Numbered from the stretch's first letter, positions 8,979-20,606 are shown. The stretch is 64,000 nucleotides of DNA from Staphylococcus pragensis (GCF_004785665.1 NZ_SRPJ01000001.1:558001-622000), one strand, 5' to 3'. A program made the numbers and translations. The notes: a model not told the origin generated them from the letters alone.

Positions 8979-11030
8979 ATGTCTAAAGTCAATTTAATAG
9001 AGAGTCCATATCCGCTTCAAAATATTAAAGGACTTGGACCTAAAAGAATGGCGTTATTACATGAATTAAATATTCACACTGTTGAAGATTTAGTATTATA
9101 TTTACCGACAAGATACGATGATAATACGATAGTTGATTTAAATATGGCAGAAGATCAATCTACTGTAACGGTAGTAGGTCAAGTTTACTCAGTACCAACC
9201 GTAGCCTTTTTCGGGAGAAATAAATCTAAGTTAACGGTCCATCTCATGGTAGATAATATTGCAGTGAAATGTGTCTTCTTTAATCAACCATACTTAAAAA
9301 AGAAAATTGAATTACATGGCACAGTGACAGTTAAAGGGAAATGGAATCGAGCAAAGCAAGAGATAAATGGTAATCGTATGTTCTTTGATGCACAAGCGCA
9401 AGACACTGAAGAAGTGAAGCTAGAGCCAGTGTATCGCATTAAAGAAGGTATCAAGCAAAAACAAATGCGCGATATCATTCACCAAACATTAAATGATGTC
9501 ACTATTCATGAATGGTTAACGGATGAATTGCGAAATAAATATAAATTAGAAACGTTAGACTATACGATTAAAACGATGCATCAACCGAAAGATAGAACTG
9601 AGTTATTACGAGCACGTAGAACATATGCGTTTACAGAATTATTTATGTTTGAGCTAAGAATGCAATGGCTTAATCGAATAGAGAAAACGTCTGATGAAGC
9701 GATTGAAGTTAATTACGATATCAAAAAAGTGAAAGCATTTATTGACACCTTACCATTTGAATTGACTGATGCTCAGAAAACGAGTGTTAATGAAATCTTT
9801 AGAGATTTAAAAGCACCGATACGTATGCATCGTCTATTACAAGGGGATGTAGGTTCAGGTAAAACCGTCGTCGCAGCAATTTGTATGTATGCCCTAAAAA
9901 CAGCTGGTTACCAATCTGCACTTATGGTACCTACAGAAATTTTAGCGGAACAACATGCCAATAGTTTAACGGAATTATTTGGAGATTATATGAATGTTGC
10001 TTTATTAACGGGTTCTGTCAAAGGAAAAAAACGTCGTGCCTTATTAGAACAACTAGAAAATGGTACTATAGATTGTTTAATTGGAACACATGCACTGATT
10101 CAAGATGACGTTATCTTCGATAATGTAGGATTAGTGATCACAGATGAACAACATCGTTTCGGTGTGAACCAACGTCAAATGTTAAGAGAAAAAGGGGCGA
10201 TGACTAACGTCTTATTCATGACAGCAACGCCAATTCCAAGAACTTTAGCAATTTCAGTATTCGGTGAAATGGACGTTTCTTCAATTAAGCAATTACCTAA
10301 GGGGCGCAAACCGATTATTACTAATTGGGCGAAGCATGAACAATATGAACAGGTACTAGCGCAAATGACTTCTGAATTGCAAAAAGGAAGACAAGCGTAT
10401 GTTATCTGTCCTTTAATTGAAAGCTCTGAGCACCTTGAAGATGTGCAAAACGTTGTAGCACTGTATGAGTCACTACAAGCGCATTATGGCAATGGTCGTG
10501 TAGGACTACTTCACGGTAAAATGCCGGTAGATGAAAAAGATGAGGTTATGACACGATTTAGTGAACATGAACTAGACATTCTTGTTTCTACAACGGTTGT
10601 AGAAGTTGGGGTTAACGTGCCTAATGCCACATTTATGATGATTTATGATGCGGATCGTTTCGGCTTGTCAACGTTACACCAATTAAGAGGACGTGTAGGT
10701 CGAAGTGAACATCAAAGTTACTGTGTATTAATCGCCTCACCTAAAACAGAAACTGGAATTGAGCGTATGACGATTATGACGCAAACAACAGATGGGTTTG
10801 AGTTGAGTGAACGCGATTTAGAAATGCGCGGTCCTGGTGATTTCTTTGGCGTGAAACAAAGTGGGTTGCCAGACTTTATGGTGGCTAACATAGTTGAAGA
10901 TTATCGTATGCTTGAAGTAGCACGTGATGAGGCTGCTGAGTTAATCCAATCTGGTGTCTTTTTTACTGATGCTTATGAACATTTACGTACATTTATTGAT
11001 GAGAATTTGCTACACATGAGCTTTGATTAA
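8979..11030 (+). CDS. recG: ATP-dependent DNA helicase RecG
   Basis: A 683-residue superfamily 2 helicase that reverses stalled forks and processes branched recombination intermediates. The N-terminal wedge/OB domain spans about 1-190. The helicase core has Walker [11 protein letters not shown], motif II DEQH, motif [15 protein letters not shown], and the C-terminal motifs [11 protein letters not shown] and QLRGRVGRS. The TRG-like end contains GPGDFFG, typical of RecG. The ATG has TAGGTGAG upstream. The gene precedes the fapR operon, as in other staphylococci, but is separated from it by a terminator. Confidence 0.97.
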   Translation: MSKVNLIESPYPLQNIKGLGPKRMALLHELNIHTVEDLVLYLPTRYDDNTIVDLNMAEDQSTVTVVGQVYSVPTVAFFGRNKSKLTVHLMVDNIAVKCVFFNQPYLKKKIELHGTVTVKGKWNRAKQEINGNRMFFDAQAQDTEEVKLEPVYRIKEGIKQKQMRDIIHQTLNDVTIHEWLTDELRNKYKLETLDYTIKTMHQPKDRTELLRARRTYAFTELFMFELRMQWLNRIEKTSDEAIEVNYDIKKVKAFIDTLPFELTDAQKTSVNEIFRDLKAPIRMHRLLQGDVGSGKTVVAAICMYALKTAGYQSALMVPTEILAEQHANSLTELFGDYMNVALLTGSVKGKKRRALLEQLENGTIDCLIGTHALIQDDVIFDNVGLVITDEQHRFGVNQRQMLREKGAMTNVLFMTATPIPRTLAISVFGEMDVSSIKQLPKGRKPIITNWAKHEQYEQVLAQMTSELQKGRQAYVICPLIESSEHLEDVQNVVALYESLQAHYGNGRVGLLHGKMPVDEKDEVMTRFSEHELDILVSTTVVEVGVNVPNATFMMIYDADRFGLSTLHQLRGRVGRSEHQSYCVLIASPKTETGIERMTIMTQTTDGFELSERDLEMRGPGDFFGVKQSGLPDFMVANIVEDYRMLEVARDEAAELIQSGVFFTDAYEHLRTFIDENLLHMSFD

Positions 11031-11068
11031 ATGACTGTAGGTAAATACTCTTACGCTTCATCTAAAGT

Positions 11069-11124
11069 AACACTTCTTATATAGAAGTTAATGCCACTTA
11101 TATATAAAAAGTGTTTCTTTTTCC
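11069..11124 (+). terminator. Probable terminator after recG
   Basis: AACACTT plus TTATATA pairs with TATATAA plus AAGTGTT in a two-part stem, followed by TCTTTTTCC. The rest of the 11.03-11.35 kb gap holds the fapR promoter and operator. I see no gene in it. Confidence 0.65.
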
Positions 11125-11260
11125 TAAAAGCGTCCACCGATACGTATGACATTCCCTCTATTGATGGGAGCTTTCTTCCAGTCATAATACCTTTGGAAAT
11201 GCTGATGAGTAATCTATCTTTCTCTTTTCCGAAAAAGGGAGCAAGGTATGATGATATTTG

Positions 11261-11290
11261 TTGAGCTTCTTAAATAGAAAGTGTTATGAT
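11261..11290 (+). promoter_or_regulatory. Promoter of the fapR-plsX-fabD-fabG operon
   Basis: TTGAGC (11261-11266) and TATGAT (11285-11290) are separated by 18 bases, with TGT before the -10. The predicted start is about 11297, just ahead of the FapR-like operator. Confidence 0.6.
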
Positions 11291-11303
11291 ATGTGAGGAA
11301 TGT

Positions 11304-11320
11304 TTAAGACTTGGTACTAA
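11304..11320 (+). promoter_or_regulatory. FapR operator-like palindrome
   Basis: The 17-base site TTAAGACTTGGTACTAA matches the known FapR consensus TTAGTACCTGGTACTAA at 14 of 17 positions; the right half (GGTACTAA) is perfect. It lies a few bases past the predicted transcription start of fapR, where repressor binding would block the operon. FapR releases its operator on binding malonyl-CoA or malonyl-ACP, so autoregulation is expected. Confidence 0.8.
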
Positions 11321-11346
11321 ATTCGCGTGTAAAGGGGGAACTTTAT

Positions 11347-11916
11347 TTGAAAATGAAGAAAGACGAACGTCGCCAAGCCATTCAAAAGGCGATTGATTTG
11401 AACCCCTTTATAACGGATAGTGCGCTGTGTGAGATGTTTGGTGTGAGTATTCAAACAATACGGTTAGATCGCACGTATCTTAATATTCCTGAGTTACGCA
11501 AACGTATTAAGTTAGTAGCTGAGCAAAATTATGAGCAGATTCAAGCTTTAGAGGCTAATGAAGTGATAGGTGACTTGATTCAAGTTGCGCCTAATCAATC
11601 AGCACAATCGATTATTGAAGTAACAGAAGAATCGGTATTTGCGAAGACTCAAATTGCTCGTGGTCATATCTTATTTGCGCAAGCGAATTCGTTATGCGTA
11701 GCATTGATACATAAATCGACAGTGTTAACACAAGAAAGCTCGATTAAATTTATTGAAAAAGTGAAGTTACATGATACTGTAAGAGCAGAAGCACATGTAA
11801 CTGATAAAACAACGCATCATTATTTTATAAAAGTTAACTCTTATGTCAAAGATACTTTAGTGTTTCAAGGCACGTTTAAAATGTTTTATATAAGCGAGGA
11901 TGAAGCAAATGGTTAA
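11347..11916 (+). CDS. fapR: Fatty acid and phospholipid biosynthesis repressor FapR
   Basis: A 189-residue transcription factor. The N-terminal DeoR-like helix-turn-helix (about 5-50, [21 protein letters not shown]) is followed by a linker helix and a C-terminal hot-dog domain that binds malonyl-CoA ([21 protein letters not shown]). The TTG at 11347 is taken as start, with AAAGGGGGAA 8 bases upstream; this gives [10 protein letters not shown], matching relatives. A more upstream TTG (11311) falls inside the operator. The gene overlaps plsX by 8 bases. Confidence 0.95.
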   Translation: MKMKKDERRQAIQKAIDLNPFITDSALCEMFGVSIQTIRLDRTYLNIPELRKRIKLVAEQNYEQIQALEANEVIGDLIQVAPNQSAQSIIEVTEESVFAKTQIARGHILFAQANSLCVALIHKSTVLTQESSIKFIEKVKLHDTVRAEAHVTDKTTHHYFIKVNSYVKDTLVFQGTFKMFYISEDEANG

Positions 11917-12895
11917 AATTGCTATAGATATGATGGGTGGCGATGATGCCCCTGGTATCGTGTTAGAAGCTGTTGAAAAAGCGGTTAATGATTTTAAAGA
12001 TTTGGAAATTATTCTTTTTGGTGATGAAAAACAATATACGCTCAATCATGAACGTATTGAATTCAGACATTGTTCTGAGAAGATTGAAATGGAAGACGAA
12101 CCGGTTAGAGCAATTAAACGTAAGAAAGATAGTTCAATGGTGCGTATGGCTGAAGCGGTTAAAAATGGCGAAGCAGACGGTTGTGTTTCAGCAGGGAACA
12201 CTGGTGCATTAATGTCTGCTGGATTATTCATCGTAGGTCGCATTAAAGGTGTAGCACGTCCAGCTCTAGTAGTTACATTACCAACGATTGATGGTAAAGG
12301 CTTTACTTTCTTAGATGTGGGTGCAAATGCGGACGCGAAACCAGAACATTTATTACAATATGCACAACTTGGCAATATCTATGCTAAAAAAGTTCGTGGC
12401 CTCAATAATCCAAAAGTATCATTATTAAATATTGGTACTGAGCCAGCTAAAGGTAACTCACTAACGAAAAAAGCGTATCAATTATTAAGTGAAGATGGTA
12501 GTTTCAACTTCGCTGGTAATATTGAAGCGAAAACATTAATGGAAGGTAACACAGACGTTGTAGTAACGGATGGATACACTGGTAACATGGTATTAAAAAA
12601 TATTGAAGGTACTGCGAAATCTATCGGTAAAATGTTGAAAGAAACATTATTAGGTAGCTTAAAAAATAAATTAGCTGCAGCCGTATTGAAAAAAGATTTA
12701 GATACGTTTGCTAAGAAAATGGACTATGCAGAGTATGGTGGATCAGTATTACTAGGTTTAGACGGTACTGTAGTTAAAGCTCACGGTGGTTCAAATGCGC
12801 GTGCATTTTACTCAGCAATTCGCCAAGCTAAAATTGCTGGAGATGAAAAAATTGTTGAAATTATGAGAGAAACGGTAGGTAATCAAGATGAGTAA
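11909..12895 (+). CDS. plsX: Phosphate acyltransferase PlsX
   Basis: A 328-residue enzyme converting acyl-ACP and phosphate to acyl-phosphate, the donor for PlsY in phosphatidic acid synthesis. Family features include the start [38 protein letters not shown] and [13 protein letters not shown]. The ATG at 11909 is used because GAGG lies about 10 bases upstream; the in-frame ATG at 11900 lacks proper spacing. Overlaps of 8 bases on both sides (fapR, fabD) suggest translational coupling. Its product is the same metabolite made by FakA. Confidence 0.96.
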   Translation: MVKIAIDMMGGDDAPGIVLEAVEKAVNDFKDLEIILFGDEKQYTLNHERIEFRHCSEKIEMEDEPVRAIKRKKDSSMVRMAEAVKNGEADGCVSAGNTGALMSAGLFIVGRIKGVARPALVVTLPTIDGKGFTFLDVGANADAKPEHLLQYAQLGNIYAKKVRGLNNPKVSLLNIGTEPAKGNSLTKKAYQLLSEDGSFNFAGNIEAKTLMEGNTDVVVTDGYTGNMVLKNIEGTAKSIGKMLKETLLGSLKNKLAAAVLKKDLDTFAKKMDYAEYGGSVLLGLDGTVVKAHGGSNARAFYSAIRQAKIAGDEKIVEIMRETVGNQDE

Positions 12896-13814
12896 AATTG
12901 CAATTGTTTTTCCTGGCCAAGGTGCTCAAAAAGTCGGAATGGCAAATGATTTATACAATGAAGATGCTAAGGCAACAGAGATATTAAATTCAGCACAGGA
13001 AGCAGTAGATTTTGACTTACTAGAAACAATGTTTACTGATAGTGAAGGGAAATTAGGTGAAACTGAGAATACGCAACCTGCATTGTTAACGCATAGTGCT
13101 GCATTATTAAACGCACTTAAAGATATTAATGCAGACTATACAATGGGACACAGTTTAGGTGAATATTCAAGCTTAGTAGCTGCTGGTGTATTAAATTTTG
13201 AAGATGCCGTTAAGATTGTACGTAAACGTGGTCAATTAATGGCGCAAGCTTTTCCAAATGGTGTGGGCAGTATGGCAGCCGTGCTAGGTTTAAGTTATGA
13301 AGAAGTAGATAAAATCTGTAAAGACTTATCTACGGAAGATGAATTAATTGAGCCAGCTAATATTAACTGTCCTGGACAAATTGTTGTGTCTGGTCATAAA
13401 ACGTTAATTGATAAATTAGCGGAAGAAGGTAAGTCACTTGGTGCTAAACGTGTATTACCTTTAGCTGTGTCTGGCCCTTTCCATTCTTCAATGATGCAAG
13501 TCATTGAAAAAGACTTCGAAGCTTATATTAATCAATTTGATTGGCATGATGCTAAATTCCCTATTGTACAAAATGTGAATGCGAAAGGCGAAACAGATGC
13601 TGAAACAATCAAACAAAATATGGTTAAACAACTATATTCACCAGTGCAATTTATTAAATCAACTGAATGGTTAATCGACCAAGGTGTTGATCACTTTATT
13701 GAAATTGGACCTGGCAAAGTATTATCTGGTTTAATTAAAAAAATCAATCGTGATGTTAAATTAACATCTATTCAAACTCTAGAAGATGTGAAAGGATGGA
13801 ATCAACATGACTAA
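12888..13814 (+). CDS. fabD: Malonyl-CoA:ACP transacylase FabD
   Basis: A 308-residue malonyltransferase that loads malonate on acyl carrier protein. The sequence shows [11 protein letters not shown] at the N-terminus, the nucleophile motif GHSLGEYS, a conserved Arg in VRKRGQLM, and the catalytic His in SGPFHSSMM. It overlaps plsX and fabG by 8 bases each (ATGAGTAA and ATGACTAA). Confidence 0.97.
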   Translation: MSKIAIVFPGQGAQKVGMANDLYNEDAKATEILNSAQEAVDFDLLETMFTDSEGKLGETENTQPALLTHSAALLNALKDINADYTMGHSLGEYSSLVAAGVLNFEDAVKIVRKRGQLMAQAFPNGVGSMAAVLGLSYEEVDKICKDLSTEDELIEPANINCPGQIVVSGHKTLIDKLAEEGKSLGAKRVLPLAVSGPFHSSMMQVIEKDFEAYINQFDWHDAKFPIVQNVNAKGETDAETIKQNMVKQLYSPVQFIKSTEWLIDQGVDHFIEIGPGKVLSGLIKKINRDVKLTSIQTLEDVKGWNQHD

Positions 13815-14544
13815 CAAGAATGCATTAGTAACTGGTGCTTCAAGAGGTATAGGACGTAGTATTGCGTTACAATTAGCTGAAGATGGCTTTAACGTAGCTG
13901 TAAACTATGCAGGCAATAAAGAAAAAGCAGAAGCAGTAGTAGCTGAAATTAAAGAAAAAGGTGTAGAAAGCTTTGCGATTCAAGCAAACGTTGCTGAAGG
14001 CGATGAAGTTAAAGCAATGATTAAAGAAGTTGTGAGTCAATTTGGTTCACTAGATGTGCTTGTAAATAACGCTGGTATAACACGCGATAACTTATTAATG
14101 CGTATGAAAGAGCAAGAATGGGATGACGTCATTAATACAAACTTAAAAGGTACATTCAATTGTATTCAAAAGGCTACACCACAAATGTTACGTCAACGTG
14201 GTGGGGCAATCATTAACTTATCAAGTATTGTAGGTGCTATGGGTAACCCTGGCCAAGCAAACTATGTAGCAACTAAAGCGGGTATTGAAGGCTTAACTAA
14301 ATCAAGTGCACGTGAACTTGCATCACGCGGTATTACAGTGAATGCTGTTGCACCTGGTTTCATTGTTTCAGATATGACAAATGCTTTAAATGATGACTTA
14401 AAATCACAAATGTTAGAACAAATTCCGTTATCACGTTTTGGTGAAGATAAAGACATCGCTTATACGGTAGCATTTTTAGCGTCTGAAAGAGCTAAATACA
14501 TCACAGGCCAAACAATCCACGTTAATGGTGGCATGTACATGTAA
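13807..14544 (+). CDS. fabG: 3-oxoacyl-[ACP] reductase FabG
   Basis: A 245-residue short-chain dehydrogenase that reduces beta-ketoacyl-ACP with NADPH in fatty acid elongation. The Rossmann motif [10 protein letters not shown], the NNAG strand, catalytic Ser in NLSSIVG and YVATKAG (Tyr-x3-Lys) are all present, and the end [14 protein letters not shown] is typical. It is the last of the tightly overlapping fapR-plsX-fabD-fabG block. Confidence 0.97.
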   Translation: MTNKNALVTGASRGIGRSIALQLAEDGFNVAVNYAGNKEKAEAVVAEIKEKGVESFAIQANVAEGDEVKAMIKEVVSQFGSLDVLVNNAGITRDNLLMRMKEQEWDDVINTNLKGTFNCIQKATPQMLRQRGGAIINLSSIVGAMGNPGQANYVATKAGIEGLTKSSARELASRGITVNAVAPGFIVSDMTNALNDDLKSQMLEQIPLSRFGEDKDIAYTVAFLASERAKYITGQTIHVNGGMYM

Positions 14545-14603
14545 AATTAAAAATAAGCATTTTTAGTATAAAAAAATGTACTTTACATGGTGTAAATAGT
14601 ATC

Positions 14604-14632
14604 TTTACAATGCTAATAAATGCTTGTATTTT
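14604..14632 (+). promoter_or_regulatory. Possible promoter of acpP
   Basis: TTTACA and TATTTT are 17 bases apart, about 65 bases before acpP. An extra promoter for the very abundant acyl carrier protein would be sensible, but these boxes are only moderate and the region is AT-rich. Confidence 0.35.
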
Positions 14633-14695
14633 AACCATTAAAATGGGAAAATAAAATAGTCTATGGATAGACACTTTTAAAGGAGGTGAATCGAC

Positions 14696-14929
14696 GTGGA
14701 AAACTTCGATAAAGTAAAAGACATCATCGTTGACCGTTTAGGTGTTGATGCTGACAAAGTAACTGAAGATGCATCATTCAAAGATGATTTAGGCGCTGAC
14801 TCACTTGATATCGCTGAATTAGTAATGGAATTAGAAGATGAATTTGGTACTGAAATTCCTGATGAAGAAGCTGAAAAAATCAACACTGTTGGTGATGCTG
14901 TTAAGTATATCAATAGTCTTGAAAAATAA
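14696..14929 (+). CDS. acpP: Acyl carrier protein
   Basis: A 77-residue acidic acyl carrier protein. The Ser of DSLDIAEL is the 4'-phosphopantetheine attachment site; the helical pattern and acidity match the family. It carries growing acyl chains for the fatty acid synthase and donates them to PlsX. The start is GTG, with a strong AAAGGAGGTGA upstream. It lies about 150 bases after fabG and is followed by a terminator. Confidence 0.98.
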   Translation: MENFDKVKDIIVDRLGVDADKVTEDASFKDDLGADSLDIAELVMELEDEFGTEIPDEEAEKINTVGDAVKYINSLEK

Positions 14930-14938
14930 AAAACTTAC

Positions 14939-14973
14939 ATCTGAGTCGTCTACAGGATGGCTCAGATTTTTTT
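14939..14973 (+). terminator. Terminator after acpP
   Basis: ATCTGAGTC pairs with GG-CTCAGAT around a loop, followed by seven or so T. Confidence 0.85.
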
Positions 14974-15015
14974 CATAAGAATCAAACATAGAAAAGATAT
15001 AATGGAGGTTCTAGC

Positions 15016-15750
15016 GTGACAAATCCAAAGAAAATAGCAATGGTAAATGAGTTTCAACAACAATTTTCAAAGAAAATGAAATCGCTTGGATTTGAATATT
15101 CAAATATCGAATTATATCAACAAGCATTTTCACACTCGAGTTTTATAAATGATTTTAATATGGATCGTTTAGAACACAATGAACGTTTAGAATTTTTAGG
15201 AGATGCGGTATTAGAATTGACGGTTTCACGTTATCTTTTTGATAAACACCCTGACTTACCAGAAGGGAATTTAACTAAAATGCGTGCAACAATCGTATGT
15301 GAGCCCTCACTTGTAATATTTGCAAACAAAATCGGTTTAAACCAATTAATTTTATTAGGTAAAGGTGAAGAAAAAACGGGCGGAAGAACACGTCCATCAC
15401 TCGTTTCAGATGCATTTGAAGCATTTATAGGTGCCTTATATCTTGACCAAGGCTTAGAGGTCGTTTGGCAATTTGCTGAAAAAGTGATATTCCCACACGT
15501 TGAAGATAATGAACTCATAGGTGTAGTAGATTTTAAGACACAATTCCAAGAATTTGTGCATAGTCAAAATAGAGGAGATGTGACGTATCGCCTTATCAAA
15601 GAAGAAGGGCCCGCACATCATCGCCTATTCACCTCTGAAGTTATATTAGAAAATGAGGCAGTTGCCACGGGACAAGGAAAAACGAAAAAAGAATCCGAAC
15701 AAAAAGCTGCTGAACGTGCCTATACTAAATTAAAACAATTAGACGCCTAA
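15016..15750 (+). CDS. rnc: Ribonuclease III
   Basis: A 244-residue double-strand-specific endoribonuclease involved in rRNA maturation and sRNA-mRNA turnover. The catalytic domain has the signature [12 protein letters not shown], with a second acidic cluster in [14 protein letters not shown]. The double-stranded RNA-binding domain is C-terminal (about 170-242, ending [16 protein letters not shown]). The start is GTG with GGAGG upstream. The rnc-smc-ftsY order is conserved in Firmicutes. Confidence 0.97.
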   Translation: MTNPKKIAMVNEFQQQFSKKMKSLGFEYSNIELYQQAFSHSSFINDFNMDRLEHNERLEFLGDAVLELTVSRYLFDKHPDLPEGNLTKMRATIVCEPSLVIFANKIGLNQLILLGKGEEKTGGRTRPSLVSDAFEAFIGALYLDQGLEVVWQFAEKVIFPHVEDNELIGVVDFKTQFQEFVHSQNRGDVTYRLIKEEGPAHHRLFTSEVILENEAVATGQGKTKKESEQKAAERAYTKLKQLDA

Positions 15751-15816
15751 TTAGAATGATATTAATAATTACCCCTTATCAACAAGAATGAGTATGAATG
15801 TATTAAGGAGAATAAA

Positions 15817-18800
15817 ATGGTTTATTTAAAATCAATTGATGCCATTGGTTTCAAGTCATTTGCCGATCACACAAATGTGCAATTCGATAAAGGTGTTACG
15901 GCAATTGTAGGTCCAAATGGTAGCGGGAAAAGTAATATCACAGATGCCATTAAATGGGTACTAGGTGAGCAATCAGCTAAATCCCTTCGTGGTTCTAAAA
16001 TGGAAGATATTATTTTTTCAGGAGCAGAACATCGAAATGCTCAAAATTATGCAGAAGTACAACTTAATTTAGATAACTCTACCCGACAATTACAATTTGA
16101 TGCCGATAATATCGTAGTGACGCGCCGATTATACCGTAGTGGTGAAAGTGAATACTATTTAAATAATGATCGTGCACGCTTACGAGATATTACGGAACTA
16201 TTTTTAGATTCTGGCTTAGGAAAAGAAGCATTTAGTATTATATCTCAAGGCCGAGTAGATGAGATTTTGAATGCAAAACCTATCGATAGACGCCAAATAT
16301 TAGAAGAATCTGCGGGCGTACTCAAATATAAGAAGCGTAAAGCGGAGTCATTGCAGAAACTTGGTCAAACAGAAGATAATTTAACTCGAGTGGAAGATAT
16401 ATTATATGATTTAGAAGGTCGTGTAGAGCCACTTAAAGCTGAGGCATCGATAGCTAAAGAATACTTACAATTATCAAAAGAAATGAAACAGAGCGATGTT
16501 ATTGTTACTGTGCATGATATCGATCACTATTCAGAGGATAATCGACAATTAGATCATAGATTGAATGACTTGAAAAGCCAACAAGCTGACAAAGAAGCGA
16601 AACAAGCTCAAATTACACAATATTTACAAAAGCAAAAGGCGAAGCGCCAACAAATTGATACGGATGTAGAACGACTTAACTATGATTTAATCAAAGCAAC
16701 AGAAGAGTATGAAAAGTTCACTGGTCAACTTAATGTGTTAGAAGAAAGAAAACGCAATCAATCTGAAACAAATGCACGTTTCGAAGAAGAAATTGAAAAT
16801 CTTAATGAAGATTTAAGTAATGCTGAAAAAGAAAAAGAAGAACTAACACAACAGCTTGTCTCTCTAAAAGACAAACAAAAAGGGTTAAATGCAGAAATTC
16901 ATGACATAGAATCTCAGCTTTATGTTTCTGATGAACAGCATGAAGAAAAACTTGAAGCTATAAAAAATGATTATTATGAATTAATGTCGAAGCAATCAGA
17001 TGTTAACAATGATATTCGCTTTTTAGAACATACGCTTAAAGAAAATGAAGCTAAAAAATCACGTTTAGATACACGATTAGTTGAAGCTTTTAATCAGTTG
17101 AAGGAAATACAAAAAGAAATTTCGAATACTGAAAAACGTCATCAAACTATCTCGAATGAATTTAAAGCTGTGGAAAGACAGATTGAGCAACAAGAAAAAG
17201 CACTTTCAGAAGCAAAACAATTACAGACTGAGTATGAAGATAAACTGTATCAAGCATATCGTTATACCGATAAAATGAGAGCTCGAATCGAAAGTTTAGA
17301 AACACAAGAGGAAGAATATTCTTATTTCTTTAATGGCGTTAAACATGTGTTAAAAGCAAAAGGTAATACACTACAAGGTATTCACGGTGCAGTAGCAGAA
17401 GTCGTTCAAGTACCTTCAGAACTAACACAAGCGATTGAAACAGCGTTAGGTGCTTCTTTACAACATGTCATTGTTGAAACAGAAAAAGAAGGTCGCCAAG
17501 CCATTCAATTCTTAAAACAAAAAGGCTTAGGAAGAGCAACATTCTTACCATTAAATGTAATTAAACCTCGCATGCTTTCAGCAGATATAAAAAGAACAGC
17601 GCAAAGCTCCAATGGCTTTATTAATGTAGCTTCAGAAGCGGTGTCAGCGAGTAAACAATATCAAGCTATCGTTGATAATCTTTTAGGTACTACAATTGTT
17701 GTCGATAATTTGAAAAATGCTAATGAACTTGCAAAAGCCATACAATATAAAACACGTATTGTTACATTAGAGGGCGACATTGTTAACCCTGGTGGTTCAA
17801 TGACAGGTGGTGGCGCTCGTAAAACGAAAAGTATTTTATCTCAAAAAGATGAACTTACTACTATGCGTGCTCAGTTAAAAAGCTATGAACAACAAACACA
17901 AGACTTTGAACATCAATTACAAACACATAAACAAAAAGTTGAAAGTTTAAGTGACGCGTATATTGAGTTAAATCAACAATATAATCACTTAAAAGAACAG
18001 TCACATAATGAAGCGTTAGCTTTAGATCGTTTAAAAACACAAGAAGCACATATTAAAAATGAGCATGAAGAATTTGAATTCGAAAAGAATGATGGCTATC
18101 AAAGTGAGACAAGTCGTACAACACTAACAGAAAAACAAAATCGATTAGTTGAAATTCAAACGCATCTTGCTCAACTTGAAAAAGATATTGAGCGTTATAC
18201 ACAGCTATCTAAAGAAGACAAAGCATCAACTTCAAAAATGCAACAGCATTTAAATCAAAAACGTTCTGACTTAGCCGTTATTAAAGAACGCATTAATGCT
18301 CAAAAGTCCTCATTAGATCGTGCAGAAAAACAAATTAACAACATTCAACAACAAATAACAAACGTTAATGAAAAGATTGAATTATTTAATTCAGATGAAA
18401 TGATGGGACAACAAGCCTTCGATAAATTACAGAACAATATTCAAGAAAAACAAGCATTGCGTGAATCAGTGACGCAACAATTAGAAGAATTGAAACAACA
18501 ACGAGTGTCAGTTGATGAAGATATAGAGATTCATGATTATCAATTACAAGAATGCCATCAAGACTTGTTATCCATTGAAAGTTTTTACCAAGATATTAAA
18601 GCACAGCAATCTAAATTAGATGTCTTAATCAATCACGCCATCAATCATTTGAATGAGACATATCAATTAACAGTTGAACGTGCCAGAGAAGAATATCAAG
18701 ATGAGACGCCTATTGAAGCATTACGTAAGAAAGTGAAATTGACTAAAATGTCTATCGATGAATTAGGACCTGTTAACATCAACGCGATAGAACAATATGA

Positions 18801-19386
18801 GGAAATTAATGAACGCTATACATTCTTAAACGATCAACGTAATGATTTGAGGGAAGCAAAACAAACGCTTGAACAAATTATTGAAGAAATGGATCAAGAA
18901 GTGAAAGGTCGCTTTAAAGAAACATTCTTACAAGTTCAATCACACTTTACTACAGTGTTTCAGTCGTTATTTGGTGGCGGACATGCTAAATTAGAGTTGA
19001 CAGATGATGATTATTTATCAGCTGGGGTAGATATTATTGTTCAGCCCCCAGGTAAAAAACTACAACATCTTTCATTATTGAGTGGCGGTGAACGTGCTCT
19101 TAGTGCAATTGCTTTATTATTCGCAATATTAAAAGTTCGCTCTGCACCATTTGTTATACTAGATGAAGTAGAGGCTGCACTTGATGAAGCAAACGTCATT
19201 CGTTATGCTCAATTTTTAAAAGAATTATCAGTACAAACTCAATTTATTGTTATTACGCATCGTAAAGGAACAATGGAATACTCAGATCGCTTATACGGTG
19301 TCACGATGCAAGAATCAGGTGTTTCTAAATTAGTAAGCGTTAATTTAAATACTATAGATGAGGTTATGAAGGAGGAGCAAGGATGA
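15817..19386 (+). CDS. smc: Chromosome segregation protein SMC
   Basis: A 1189-residue SMC ATPase, core of the bacterial condensin with ScpA and ScpB (not in this window). Walker A GPNGSGKSN is at about 32-40. Two long coiled coils flank a hinge (about 510-650, with GGSMTGGGAR at its end). The C-terminal head holds the signature LSGGERALSAIALLF and Walker B FVILDEVEAALDE. The stop overlaps the ftsY start (ATGA-type), so the two are coupled. GGAG upstream supports the start. Confidence 0.98.
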   Translation: MVYLKSIDAIGFKSFADHTNVQFDKGVTAIVGPNGSGKSNITDAIKWVLGEQSAKSLRGSKMEDIIFSGAEHRNAQNYAEVQLNLDNSTRQLQFDADNIVVTRRLYRSGESEYYLNNDRARLRDITELFLDSGLGKEAFSIISQGRVDEILNAKPIDRRQILEESAGVLKYKKRKAESLQKLGQTEDNLTRVEDILYDLEGRVEPLKAEASIAKEYLQLSKEMKQSDVIVTVHDIDHYSEDNRQLDHRLNDLKSQQADKEAKQAQITQYLQKQKAKRQQIDTDVERLNYDLIKATEEYEKFTGQLNVLEERKRNQSETNARFEEEIENLNEDLSNAEKEKEELTQQLVSLKDKQKGLNAEIHDIESQLYVSDEQHEEKLEAIKNDYYELMSKQSDVNNDIRFLEHTLKENEAKKSRLDTRLVEAFNQLKEIQKEISNTEKRHQTISNEFKAVERQIEQQEKALSEAKQLQTEYEDKLYQAYRYTDKMRARIESLETQEEEYSYFFNGVKHVLKAKGNTLQGIHGAVAEVVQVPSELTQAIETALGASLQHVIVETEKEGRQAIQFLKQKGLGRATFLPLNVIKPRMLSADIKRTAQSSNGFINVASEAVSASKQYQAIVDNLLGTTIVVDNLKNANELAKAIQYKTRIVTLEGDIVNPGGSMTGGGARKTKSILSQKDELTTMRAQLKSYEQQTQDFEHQLQTHKQKVESLSDAYIELNQQYNHLKEQSHNEALALDRLKTQEAHIKNEHEEFEFEKNDGYQSETSRTTLTEKQNRLVEIQTHLAQLEKDIERYTQLSKEDKASTSKMQQHLNQKRSDLAVIKERINAQKSSLDRAEKQINNIQQQITNVNEKIELFNSDEMMGQQAFDKLQNNIQEKQALRESVTQQLEELKQQRVSVDEDIEIHDYQLQECHQDLLSIESFYQDIKAQQSKLDVLINHAINHLNETYQLTVERAREEYQDETPIEALRKKVKLTKMSIDELGPVNINAIEQYEEINERYTFLNDQRNDLREAKQTLEQIIEEMDQEVKGRFKETFLQVQSHFTTVFQSLFGGGHAKLELTDDDYLSAGVDIIVQPPGKKLQHLSLLSGGERALSAIALLFAILKVRSAPFVILDEVEAALDEANVIRYAQFLKELSVQTQFIVITHRKGTMEYSDRLYGVTMQESGVSKLVSVNLNTIDEVMKEEQG

Positions 19387-20606
19387 GTTTTTTTAAACGA
19401 TTAAAAGATAAGTTTTCATCTAAATCTACAGATGAGATTGAACAAGAATTATCTGAAAGTGAAGAAGTTGAGGAAGATGCGTCGTCGCAACAAGACGACA
19501 TGGCAGAGCCAGCCCCTAAAAAGAAGCCTCGTAAGTTAAGTGAAGCAGACTTTGACGAAGATGGTTTAATTTCAATTGAAGACTTTGAAGAAATTGAAGC
19601 TCAAAAAATGGGTGCGAAATTCAAAGCTGGTCTTGAAAAATCACGTGAAAACTTCCAAGAACAACTTAATAATTTAATCGCACGTTATAGAACAGTAGAC
19701 GAAGATTTCTTCGAAGCATTAGAAGAAATGTTGATTACAGCAGACGTTGGATTTAACACTGTAATGCAATTAACTGACGAATTACGTACAGAAGCACAAC
19801 GTCGTAATATTAAAGAAACTGAAGATTTACGTGAAGTTATTGTTGAAAAAATAGTAGAAATTTATCATCAAGAAGACGATAATTCAGAAGCGATGAACCT
19901 TGAAGATGGACGTCTTAATGTCATTTTAATGGTCGGTGTTAACGGTGTAGGTAAAACAACTACAATCGGTAAATTAGCACATAGATATAAAATGGAAGGT
20001 AAAAAAGTAATGCTTGCTGCAGGCGATACATTTAGAGCCGGAGCTATCGAACAATTACAAGTTTGGGGAGACCGTGTCGGTGTAGAAGTGGTTAAGCAAA
20101 GTGAAGGTTCAGATCCAGCAGCGGTTGTATATGACGCCATTAATGCTGCGAAAAATAAAGGTGTCGATATTTTAATTTGTGATACAGCTGGACGTTTACA
20201 AAACAAATCTAACTTAATGCAAGAATTAGATAAAATGAAACGTGTTATTAGCCGTGCTGTACCAGATGCACCTCATGAAGCGTTATTATGTTTAGATGCT
20301 ACAACTGGTCAAAACGCTTTATCACAAGCACGTTCATTTAAAGAAGTAACCAATGTCTCTGGTATCGTGTTAACGAAATTAGATGGTACTGCTAAAGGTG
20401 GTATCGTACTTGCCATTAGAAATGAACTTCATATCCCGGTTAAATACGTAGGTCTTGGTGAGAAATTAGATGACTTACAACCATTTAACCCTGAAAGTTA
20501 TGTATATGGTCTATTTGCAGATATGATTGAGCAAAATGAAGATATTCCTGAAGAAGTGGCTGAATTAGATTTTAATAATGAGGAACATTCGAATGGGGAA
20601 AAATGA
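19383..20606 (+). CDS. ftsY: Signal recognition particle receptor FtsY
   Basis: A 407-residue SRP receptor GTPase. The N-terminal 90 residues are acidic (A domain, Glu/Asp/Ser-rich), followed by a helical N domain and the G domain with [15 protein letters not shown] and [10 protein letters not shown]. It pairs with Ffh encoded 350 bases downstream to deliver ribosomes to the membrane. It overlaps smc by 4 bases and ylxM by 14. Confidence 0.97.
   Translation: MSFFKRLKDKFSSKSTDEIEQELSESEEVEEDASSQQDDMAEPAPKKKPRKLSEADFDEDGLISIEDFEEIEAQKMGAKFKAGLEKSRENFQEQLNNLIARYRTVDEDFFEALEEMLITADVGFNTVMQLTDELRTEAQRRNIKETEDLREVIVEKIVEIYHQEDDNSEAMNLEDGRLNVILMVGVNGVGKTTTIGKLAHRYKMEGKKVMLAAGDTFRAGAIEQLQVWGDRVGVEVVKQSEGSDPAAVVYDAINAAKNKGVDILICDTAGRLQNKSNLMQELDKMKRVISRAVPDAPHEALLCLDATTGQNALSQARSFKEVTNVSGIVLTKLDGTAKGGIVLAIRNELHIPVKYVGLGEKLDDLQPFNPESYVYGLFADMIEQNEDIPEEVAELDFNNEEHSNGEK

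Noticed and set aside
12046-12375. Long - strand frame opposite plsX
   Set aside because: It lies fully within a certain gene, has no start signals and resembles nothing known.
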